IMG/VR virus record: IMGVR_UViG_3300030117_002244
Span: 1 to 25,642 of that record
Length of the DNA: 25,642 nucleotides
DNA from: a virus
Direction: 5' to 3' (one strand)
Under the pieces are notes generated by a model. It did not search any database. It had not been told where the DNA came from and was given only the letters and a program-made list of their open reading frames with translations. Each line of letters starts with the position of its first letter. Position 1 is the first letter of the stretch. The translations under genes were made by a program, and so were the position numbers. Below, in pieces: positions 14,025-21,650 of this stretch.

Positions 14025-14457
14025 AATTGTACCGTTCTCATTTGAACATGCAAAGTACATAGCGTATAACGAAATGAACGCAGAAATAGTTAATGTAAAA
14101 GAAAGATACATGTCAAACCTTGAGCAGCTTGTAAAACCTGAAACTAGCTGGACAGGTATGATTGACGATAAAATCATTGCATCAGGAGGCATGGTGCAAT
14201 TGTGGGATAATGTTTATGAAGGCTGGATTATGGCAACGGCTGACATAAAAAAACATCCAATAAGCACAGCAAGAATAATAAAAAAAATTTTTGCAGAGGT
14301 CATGGAAAAGCATGACGTGCATCGACTGCAAACAACTGTAAAAGCAGATTACGAAATAGGACACAAGTTTGCAAAATGGCTTGGCTTAGAAAAAGAGGGA
14401 TTGATGAAAAAATATTTAGACGACAATGATTATTATTTATATTCGAGGATTTATTAA
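14017..14457 (+). CDS. GNAT-like protein at the T7 gp13 position (DUF2833-like)
   Basis: This 146-residue protein overlaps the nozzle gene by eight bases. Visible elements: an N-terminal strand and helix typical of GNAT folds (V-P-F-S-F-E-H-A-K-Y-I-A), G-M-I-D-D-K-I-I-A-S-G-G-M as the beta2-beta3 hairpin at 47-59, a substrate-side strand Y-E-G-W-I-M-A-T-A, a helix, then H-R-L-Q-T-T-V and G-H-K-F-A-K-W-L-G-L-E-K-E-G-L-M-K-K-Y at 115-133, the classic C-terminal GNAT arm. T7 gp13 (DUF2833) lies at the same place and is needed for virion maturation. The acetyl-CoA loop is poorly conserved, so the role may be structural. Stop and next ATG overlap (TAATG). Confidence 0.75.
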   Translation: MIKIVPFSFEHAKYIAYNEMNAEIVNVKERYMSNLEQLVKPETSWTGMIDDKIIASGGMVQLWDNVYEGWIMATADIKKHPISTARIIKKIFAEVMEKHDVHRLQTTVKADYEIGHKFAKWLGLEKEGLMKKYLDDNDYYLYSRIY

Positions 14458-14948
14458 TGGCTAGTTCAATATTAAGTGCAGGAGCATCAGTTTTAGGCGG
14501 CAGAGCTGCTGAAGACGAAGGTGCTTTTAATAGACAAATAGAGCAGCGTAATGCAGCTAAATTAAAACAAGATGCAGAAACAGCTATCAAATTAGGTGAG
14601 AGAGACGTAAAAATATTTCAGCGTAGATTTGATAATTTACAAGCACAAACAGAAATGGCCTTTTTAAAATCTGGCGTTAGATTAGAAGGCACAGCTCTCG
14701 AAGTACTAGAAAACAACTATGCTTTGGCAGAGCTGGAAAAAGAAACGATACGATACAACGCAAAAGTTTTATCTGCTGATAAAATTGAGATGAGTGTCAT
14801 ATCAGAAATGCAGGGTGAAGCTGCCTACGCTAGAGGCAAAAATCAGAAAAAATCTTCATACTTGCAAGCTGGCAGCACGCTACTTGGAGGTGGCGCAGAA
14901 GCATCAGCTCAAAAATCAAGTGGTAATAAATATTGGTGGTTAGCATAA
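14457..14948 (+). CDS. Internal virion protein, T7 gp14-like
   Basis: This 163-residue ejection protein has a Gly/Ala-rich, membrane-active-looking N-terminus (I-L-S-A-G-A-S-V-L-G-G), followed by a long helix with the family pattern N-R-Q-I-E-Q-R-N-A-A and F-L-K-S-G-V-R-L-E-G-T-A-L-E-V-L-E at 69-85, then A-L-A-E-L-E-K-E-T-I. The 'S-G-V-x-L-x-G-[ST]' turn between two helices is the hallmark of gp14-type proteins. It should be ejected first and form the outer-membrane pore. A second Gly/Ala-rich patch (A-G-S-T-L-L-G-G-G) lies near the C-terminus. Length is near T7 gp14 (196). It is coupled by TAATG overlaps at both ends. Confidence 0.82.
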   Translation: MASSILSAGASVLGGRAAEDEGAFNRQIEQRNAAKLKQDAETAIKLGERDVKIFQRRFDNLQAQTEMAFLKSGVRLEGTALEVLENNYALAELEKETIRYNAKVLSADKIEMSVISEMQGEAAYARGKNQKKSSYLQAGSTLLGGGAEASAQKSSGNKYWWLA

Positions 14949-16804
14949 TGGTTAAAATTCCTACATACGAAACACAAACACAAGCAATTGCTCCTATAAG
15001 CAGAACAAGACCTCAGTTAGATTCTGGTGCGTCCAGAGTTTTTGACGACCTGGCTAGATTTGCAGATGCAGCGGGTGATGCTGCTATGACAATTAGTGAG
15101 AAACACACAAAAATAAGACAGGACACTGAATTTTATAATAGTATAGAAAAATTACAAAAAGGTGATCCTGACAACAATCAGCCAGGAGTAAATGAATATT
15201 TTATTACAGCCTCACAAAGTAATGATTTTCCAAACGCATTAGGTGATTTTAATAATTCATCAAAAACCTGGATGACAACAATTGCAGAGGGTATTGATGA
15301 TGATGTCGTGCGGCAAAGGTTTTTAATAAAAGGTGGTGAGTATATAACAAACAATTATTTGCAGGCAGAAAAAAATATTTTTGTAAATGCAAGAGAATCG
15401 TACAACACCACTATTAAAGAACAAATAAATACAGAAATAAGCAATTATATAAACGCAACTAACGCAGACGACAGTTTGGGAGCTGCTATGGCACACGATG
15501 CGTTGTTTGGCAAAAAAGACGCAGCTGGTAATATTACTGCAATGTCAATGGGTGAAAGACTAGATGACAGAGGCATGTTGCCGCCAGGTATAACCGCTGA
15601 TCAATTTGATGCACAAACTGAGGCATCGTTAGAAGCTGTGTTTGCTGCAGACTTGATTGAAAACAATCCAGGTGAATTTATTAGACTAGACGGTGAAGGG
15701 TTTTTTGACAAAATAGATGCATCAAAACTTAACCCTTTACGAGCCAAGGCTAAAGCTAATCTTACTGCACAAACTATAAACAGATTAATTACATACTACC
15801 CTATAAACGGTGACGCAAGTTTTGAAGACTCACAAAAACTATTTGAGGAAGCTACAGCTGGCAGTTTTGGTGGTGACGAAATTTTTCAAAATTTATACAA
15901 CACTCTTGATCAGGAAGGTAAAAATCTTTTTCAGGATGCAATCAGTCAACGTCATAATCAACAAAAATCTGAAATACAAGCAACAAGAAACAATCAACAA
16001 TTCCGTGAACAAGAAGCAAACAAAGAAATGTTTATGGAAGCCATGCAAACAATAAACTCAACTTTGAGTATTAATGATATTGAAAATACTCAATGGATTG
16101 GCGTTGAGGGTGAAAGAATGAAACAATCTTTAATTGATTTAGTTGTAAAACGTGAAAGCGGAGAGCTGCCATCAGATGCTAATTTAAGATTGTATGACGC
16201 AATATTTGACAGAGTTGCAAACAAACAAATAACTTCATTGTATGATCAATTTACTTTGCCTGGAGAAACAGAAGCTAAAAGCATAGCAGAACGTACAGGC
16301 GGCCCTGGTGGATTAGGTTTTAATCAATTTAACACTTTTGCAAGTTTGATAAGCAATAGAAACAATGACGAAGTAATACAAAACGAGCAAGATTTCCAAC
16401 TATTTTTAAAAGCATACGAAGGACAAATATTAGGCAGCCCTGCTATGACACAAGGCAATGTCAAAGCAGAACAGCGTTATTTTGATTTTGTATTAGAAAT
16501 GAGAGCTTTTTTTGACAAAGGCATAGCAGAGGGAAAAACGGCAACTCAACTTTTATCATCAGCAAGTCCTGATTTTATTTTAAAAGATATATTATCTAAT
16601 TACATTGTTAATAATGAAGTTTTGATGAAAGAGATGCTAGAATCTTTTATACCACCTGAACAAGCAGATGTAAGCCCTGACAGACAAAATTGGTTAAATC
16701 GTGCTGAGGAATTTAATCCAAATGGCTTACCTTTTGAGGAATGGATTACAACACCTGAGTATCAAGAATGGAAAAAGTTAGAACCTAAATTACAAGCAGA
16801 ATGA
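14948..16804 (+). CDS. Internal virion protein, T7 gp15-like position
   Basis: The gene encodes 618 residues. The ATG at 14948 in a TAATG overlap is chosen over the in-frame TTG at 14933. The N-terminus M-V-K-I-P-T-Y-E is familiar from marine podovirus gp15-position proteins. The body is almost wholly alpha-helical with many Asn/Gln/Glu, including L-D-D-R-G-M-L-P-P-G-I-T-A-D-Q-F and A-R-A/K-A-N-L-T-A-Q type segments; no catalytic motif stands out. By position, size (T7 gp15 is 747) and helical content it should form the periplasmic channel during DNA ejection. Sequence similarity to T7 itself is not visible to me. The last four bases overlap the next gene (ATGA). Confidence 0.75.
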   Translation: MVKIPTYETQTQAIAPISRTRPQLDSGASRVFDDLARFADAAGDAAMTISEKHTKIRQDTEFYNSIEKLQKGDPDNNQPGVNEYFITASQSNDFPNALGDFNNSSKTWMTTIAEGIDDDVVRQRFLIKGGEYITNNYLQAEKNIFVNARESYNTTIKEQINTEISNYINATNADDSLGAAMAHDALFGKKDAAGNITAMSMGERLDDRGMLPPGITADQFDAQTEASLEAVFAADLIENNPGEFIRLDGEGFFDKIDASKLNPLRAKAKANLTAQTINRLITYYPINGDASFEDSQKLFEEATAGSFGGDEIFQNLYNTLDQEGKNLFQDAISQRHNQQKSEIQATRNNQQFREQEANKEMFMEAMQTINSTLSINDIENTQWIGVEGERMKQSLIDLVVKRESGELPSDANLRLYDAIFDRVANKQITSLYDQFTLPGETEAKSIAERTGGPGGLGFNQFNTFASLISNRNNDEVIQNEQDFQLFLKAYEGQILGSPAMTQGNVKAEQRYFDFVLEMRAFFDKGIAEGKTATQLLSSASPDFILKDILSNYIVNNEVLMKEMLESFIPPEQADVSPDRQNWLNRAEEFNPNGLPFEEWITTPEYQEWKKLEPKLQAE

Positions 16805-19800
16805 CAATATTTACTGATATAGAAGAAATGCAGGCCCTAGGTGCATCTGAGCAAGAAATACTTTTGTACAGGCAAAATAAAATACAAGAGATGCGTGCAA
16901 TAGGAGCAACAGATGAAGAAATATCTATACAGCTAGGCACGCCTAAAATAGATAACACAACACAAAAAAAATATTGGCAAGATTTAGAAGAAACAAGACC
17001 ACTGACTTCTACAGAAGAAGCAGAACAAAAATGGCTGCAAAAAAACAATTCAAAACAAAATTTTATACCTGAGGTAAGTTATCAGCCTGGCGGGCCTGTT
17101 CTTGATCCTGTATCACAAATGATTGTTGAAAAACAAGAACAAAGTCCGATAGATAACAAATTTGAGTTTGGCAGATATTTTAAGAGAGGACTTGGCATGT
17201 CAAATGCTAACCTTATGTTTCAATATTTTACTGACGGATCTTTACCGCAAGGATACAGCCTTGATCAAACACAACCCTCAAGATTTGAAAGAGTCACAGA
17301 ACAAGTAGCAAACATCCTTGCTGATTTACCTATTTATGCTTCAACAGCTTATTTGGCTGGTAGAGTTGAAAGAGGCAAAACTGGCGGTTTAGCTCCTTTA
17401 TATGCTGCAGGTTTTGTAAATGGAGCAATAAGAGAAAGTTTTATACAAGCACTAGAAAGAGGAGACGTTGATACCTGGGGTGAGTGGTGGGATATTTTTA
17501 CACATGAATCAATAGCTGCTGGAAACAAAGAAGGTCTTACACTAGCTGGTTCAATCGGTATGGGTAAAGTTGCTAAAACCCTTGCAACAAAAGCGTTGGC
17601 AACACCAACAGCAAAGAAATACGGTTTACCTAGAGAGCTGGCAGCAATACCTGAATACTTAGCAACAGTAGGTGGTTTTAACATTATAGGTGGATTGTTA
17701 GAAGGTGAAATGCCAACCAAGCAAGAGGTTATAGATTCTTTTTTTGTTGTTGGTATTCTTATGGGTGGTGCAAGAGCTACACAATATGGTGTTGAAAAAT
17801 ACAAACAAAAAATAAGAGAATCGGAAAAACCACCACACGAAACAATACTTGATATTGAAAAAAGCAAAATTACAAAAGAAGATATTGCAAGTAAAAACAA
17901 TACAGACAGAACAAACGGGTATATTTTAACGCAGGAACGTTTAAATAATTTAAGAAAAAAGTTTGATGAAGGGCCACTTGAATACAGAGAATCTAAAGAA
18001 TTAAAATTTTTAGAGGAAGCACAACGTAATCAAGAAATACCTGGTCAAAGAGATGCACAGCTTACACCTGATACAGTCAACTCTATTCCATTAAGAGATT
18101 TGTTGAATGAAAATTTATATAACAAAAGAAAAGTACGCAGCATACTTGAAGATCCAATAATTGAAAAACATCCTGAATTAATTAAGTTAGAGGCAGAAGC
18201 CAATAGAATAAAGTCTACAGAAAAAATAGCTGAGGAAGCAGGACTATATACACGTGAAACAGGATTTGCTGAGGCCTGGCAAAAACAAAATAACTGGAAA
18301 ACTGTAATTGAAGATTTGTCAAACTCAGAAATATCTTTTAACAATAGAAAAGCAATTTTATTATTAGGTGGCGCAGCTACAGGTAAATCAAGTTATGCAA
18401 ATAGAATAAATCAAGGTAAAGAAAAATATCAAACTGTTGACCCTGATATGGTAAAAGAACATCCTCAGTTTAAAGAAACCTATCAGGGCGGCAAAGGAGC
18501 AAATGCTTTACATTTAGAAAGCAAAGCAATAGCTGCAAAAATATTAAGCAATCTAGTTAATCAGGGCAAAAACATAATATACCCAATGGTAGGCTCTGGC
18601 GGCACAGGAAAAATACAACAAGTCGTAGATGCTTTACAAAAAAAAGGGTATGAAATAAGCGTTGCATATTTAGAAATACCTAGGTCAGAAGCCATTTACA
18701 GGGCAACAAAAAGGGCCTTGGAAAATGGAAGATATGTACCACTTGACTATGTTAAAAATGCAAGTAAAAATTCGGAGATAAGTTATGAATACGCAAAAAC
18801 AGCAAAAGAAGTCGTTGAATCAAAAAGAATCGACAACAGCGGCAGCAGACCAAAAATTACAGAACAATCAACAAAGTCTGGTAGAGACGATGTTGGAGCA
18901 AGACGAGATGGGGATAGACCTGGTGATAAAGGAGCTGAACCAGTCACCATCCAAGACAGGATAAGTTTTGAGCCGCCTCCTGATCCAAAATTTAGTTTTA
19001 CAAAATTTAGAAACGATTTAGTTAAAGACTACATAGATAAACTTCATCCTATTTTATTAGCTGTTCGCAGAACAGAACAAGGTAAAATACAGGGTGGTGA
19101 GCTAAACGCATATGAACAATTAAGAATACAGCCAGGCATGGTAGGCCGTGCTGAACATTTTATTAATACAGGTACATTAAAATTTTCTGATTTATCAATA
19201 GTTGGTAAAGGCTTGTTTGATATTTTATCTCCACTGAAAAACGCAACTGAATATAAGGCGTTTGCAGAATATGCAGTAGCAAAGAGAGTTGTTGAATTAT
19301 CACAAAGAAAAATAGAAACAGGCGTAGATATTGCAAAAGCAAAAGAAGTTATACAAAAAGGCAAAGAAAAATACGAAACAATATTTAGAGAAATTAATAA
19401 GTACAATGTTGATTTATTAACATATCTAAAAGATGCAGGTATAATTACTGAAAAAGCATACAAAGTTATGCTTGAGGCCAACAAAGATTACGTTCCGTTT
19501 GGTAGAGTTATGCAAGAAGGCTCAGAGGGTGGCAGCATAGGAAAAACTGTAAGCAACCCAATCAAACAAATGAAAGGTAGTGAAAGAGTTATTATTGACC
19601 CGTTAGAAAGTATTTTTAAAAATACATATCATTTTATTACACTTGCCGAACGAAATATTGCAAACAAAAAATTTATTGATTTTACACAAAAGCACAAAAC
19701 AGATTTTCCTGAGGTATTTCAGGTTAAAGGTAGAGCAAAAGCGTTGCAAATAAAAAAAGGTGAGTTAGACAATGTATTAAGTGATGCTGCAAAAGCTGAT

Positions 19801-21546
19801 ATTGCAACACTCGAAAACTTAACAATATTTAGACGAGACGGTGTAAAGGCAGGTGAAACACAAATAGTTGTTTTTAGAAATGGTAAAAAAGAAGTATGGG
19901 AAGTTGGCAGAGATTTTGCTGAGGCTATTAATGGTCTTAATGCCTCCGCATCTAGTGGATTAATTAATTTTCTATCTATGCCTGCACGATGGCTGCGATC
20001 TGGTTCAACACTTGCACCAGACTTTTTTCTACGAAACCTTTTACGAGATACAGGTACAGCTGCTATTTTTAGTAAATCTGGCAGGGGTATTGGTGGATTA
20101 CCGATAATTACTACGTTTCGTGGATTAATACACATGTATCGTGGTAGAGACAAAAAAGTTGCAGACAGCATTGTCAGAGATTTTGAAAAGTCAGGTGCTA
20201 TGCAATCAATGCTAGTTAGCTTTGATAGAAAATATTTTGACAAAAAAATTCTGAATGAGTTGTACAACACTCCTGTACGTAATTTAATAAAAAGCCCATT
20301 AGAAACTCTTAGGATTTTTTCTGAATTAGCAGAACAAACAACCAGGGTAGCTGAATTTAATACTGCATACAAAAAAGCAAAAGCAGAGGGATTATCAGAA
20401 AAAGCAGCATTAGAACGAGCTGGTTTTGAAGGACGAGATATTACAATTGATTTTGCAAAAATCGGTGCAAAAATGCAAGCTGTAAATAGGATTGTGGCTT
20501 TTATAAACGCAAGAGTGCAAGGCTATGCAAAATTGTATGAGTCTTTTAGAGATCAACCAATGCGTACTTCTGCAAGAATATTTGCACAAATTATGCTGCC
20601 GTCAGCACTTCTTTGGTATGTAAACAAAGATGACCCTGTTTATAAGGCTTTACCTAGATGGCAAAAAGACCTGTTTTACATAGTTATTGTTGGAGAGGGA
20701 GATGACGCAACGGTTTACAGAATACCAAAACCGTTTGAATTAGGAGTGGTTTTTGGCACAGGTACAGAAAAATTATTGGATTTTGTCACTGACAGAAGCA
20801 GTGACGATGATCTAAAAAAGTTTGTTGGAGATTTATTAGAAGATAACACAAAAGGCTTGATGCCTATACCACAGTTTTTAATGCCGTTTGTAGAAAATTA
20901 TTTCAATAAAAGTTTGTTTACAGGACAACCTATTATACCAAGAGGCACAGAGGGTATTTTACCAGAATACCAACACAGTCCATATAATAGTGAGGTATCC
21001 AAAGCACTTGGCACTATTATAGCTGAAATAGACAAAGAAACCTTAGCTGCGTCACCAGCAAGAATTGATTCATTAATTAGGGGATGGACAGGTACACTAG
21101 GTCAGTATGCTTTAGCCATTGCCGATAAAGCATTGATTGCATCTGGTATTATTGATGATCCTGTAAAACCAGAAGCCACTCTTGCCGACATTCCTATTAT
21201 AAAGGCATTTGTTGTACGTAATCCGTCAGCTGGTTCATCTTATGTTGAAAAATTTTATGATTATTATGGGCCAGTAGCACAGGCTTTTGCAACACTAAAT
21301 AAAGTTGATGATCCGTTAGAAAAGCAAAAAATATTAGAAGATATTAACGAAAGAATAGGTTTTGATTCTTTAGTCTTGGAGGGTTTTGCTAACACGCTGT
21401 CAGCTCAGAGAAAATTCGTAAATCTTGTTTACAATAATAAAGGGATTTCACCGCAAGAAAAAAGGGAGCAAATAGACGATACTTATAGGATGATGATAGA
21501 GGTGGCTAAAATAGCCGTAGAAATGTTTGAAAAAAACAAACAATAA
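16801..21546 (+). CDS. Giant ejection/polyvalent protein (T7 gp16 position) with zeta-toxin-like kinase and LPD38-like region
   Basis: This 1581-residue protein starts in an ATGA overlap. By position it corresponds to T7 gp16 (1318), the last ejection protein. Order: helical N-terminus with two similar short motifs (A-L-G-A-S-E-Q-E-I and A-I-G-A-T-D-E-E-I at 12-40); Gly/Ala-rich hydrophobic stretches at about 190-330; a zeta-toxin-like kinase at about 517-665 with Walker A G-G-A-A-T-G-K-S (523-530), V-D-P-D (546-549) before H-P-Q-F, L-H-L-E-S-K, and R-x-x-x-R-A-L-E-N-G-R-Y-V-P (634-647); a charged linker at 670-720; a helical region; and an LPD38-like segment from about 1040 to 1330 with A-P-D-F-F-L-R-N-L-L-R-D at 1071-1082. 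No lytic transglycosylase motif is seen, unlike T7 gp16. Delivery of the kinase into the host is inferred. Confidence 0.8.
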   Translation: MTIFTDIEEMQALGASEQEILLYRQNKIQEMRAIGATDEEISIQLGTPKIDNTTQKKYWQDLEETRPLTSTEEAEQKWLQKNNSKQNFIPEVSYQPGGPVLDPVSQMIVEKQEQSPIDNKFEFGRYFKRGLGMSNANLMFQYFTDGSLPQGYSLDQTQPSRFERVTEQVANILADLPIYASTAYLAGRVERGKTGGLAPLYAAGFVNGAIRESFIQALERGDVDTWGEWWDIFTHESIAAGNKEGLTLAGSIGMGKVAKTLATKALATPTAKKYGLPRELAAIPEYLATVGGFNIIGGLLEGEMPTKQEVIDSFFVVGILMGGARATQYGVEKYKQKIRESEKPPHETILDIEKSKITKEDIASKNNTDRTNGYILTQERLNNLRKKFDEGPLEYRESKELKFLEEAQRNQEIPGQRDAQLTPDTVNSIPLRDLLNENLYNKRKVRSILEDPIIEKHPELIKLEAEANRIKSTEKIAEEAGLYTRETGFAEAWQKQNNWKTVIEDLSNSEISFNNRKAILLLGGAATGKSSYANRINQGKEKYQTVDPDMVKEHPQFKETYQGGKGANALHLESKAIAAKILSNLVNQGKNIIYPMVGSGGTGKIQQVVDALQKKGYEISVAYLEIPRSEAIYRATKRALENGRYVPLDYVKNASKNSEISYEYAKTAKEVVESKRIDNSGSRPKITEQSTKSGRDDVGARRDGDRPGDKGAEPVTIQDRISFEPPPDPKFSFTKFRNDLVKDYIDKLHPILLAVRRTEQGKIQGGELNAYEQLRIQPGMVGRAEHFINTGTLKFSDLSIVGKGLFDILSPLKNATEYKAFAEYAVAKRVVELSQRKIETGVDIAKAKEVIQKGKEKYETIFREINKYNVDLLTYLKDAGIITEKAYKVMLEANKDYVPFGRVMQEGSEGGSIGKTVSNPIKQMKGSERVIIDPLESIFKNTYHFITLAERNIANKKFIDFTQKHKTDFPEVFQVKGRAKALQIKKGELDNVLSDAAKADIATLENLTIFRRDGVKAGETQIVVFRNGKKEVWEVGRDFAEAINGLNASASSGLINFLSMPARWLRSGSTLAPDFFLRNLLRDTGTAAIFSKSGRGIGGLPIITTFRGLIHMYRGRDKKVADSIVRDFEKSGAMQSMLVSFDRKYFDKKILNELYNTPVRNLIKSPLETLRIFSELAEQTTRVAEFNTAYKKAKAEGLSEKAALERAGFEGRDITIDFAKIGAKMQAVNRIVAFINARVQGYAKLYESFRDQPMRTSARIFAQIMLPSALLWYVNKDDPVYKALPRWQKDLFYIVIVGEGDDATVYRIPKPFELGVVFGTGTEKLLDFVTDRSSDDDLKKFVGDLLEDNTKGLMPIPQFLMPFVENYFNKSLFTGQPIIPRGTEGILPEYQHSPYNSEVSKALGTIIAEIDKETLAASPARIDSLIRGWTGTLGQYALAIADKALIASGIIDDPVKPEATLADIPIIKAFVVRNPSAGSSYVEKFYDYYGPVAQAFATLNKVDDPLEKQKILEDINERIGFDSLVLEGFANTLSAQRKFVNLVYNNKGISPQEKREQIDDTYRMMIEVAKIAVEMFEKNKQ

Positions 21547-21561
21547 ATTTTGACATATTTG

Positions 21562-21590
21562 ACCGAATAACTTAAAAAAAAATATATAAT
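21562..21590 (+). promoter_or_regulatory. Phage promoter copy 2 (before fibre operon)
   Basis: ACCGAATAACTTAA (21562-21575) is identical to the copy at 2129-2142, and TATAAT (21585-21590) lies at exactly the same distance. The intervening bases are A-rich in both. The -35 position for a 17-base spacer is again ACCGAA. It begins 15 bases after the giant ejection gene stop and drives the adhesion module. TTGACA (21550-21555) upstream is too far from TATAAT to be its -35. Confidence 0.78.
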
Positions 21591-21616
21591 TTCACAAATA
21601 TGTCTGTATTTTAACC

Positions 21617-21639
21617 AACCGCCAAAAGGCGGTTTTTTT
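21617..21639 (+). terminator. Intrinsic terminator between promoter 2 and fibre gene
   Basis: AACCGCC (21617-21623), loop AAAA, and GGCGGTT (21628-21634) form a 7-bp stem; a run of seven T residues (21633-21639) overlaps its end. This is a canonical rho-independent terminator. It can end the long structural transcript, but it also sits about 20 bases after the predicted start of transcripts from promoter 2, making it a possible attenuator of the fibre operon. Confidence 0.9.
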
Positions 21640-21650
21640 ATAGGATAATT

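Noticed and set aside
17349-17900. 183-residue minus-strand open frame
   Set aside because: Shadow of the giant ejection gene with no motif or start signal.
19719-20372. 217-residue minus-strand open frame
   Set aside because: It lies wholly inside the 1581-residue gene, has no ribosome site, and its sequence shows no domain; all other genes run on the + strand.
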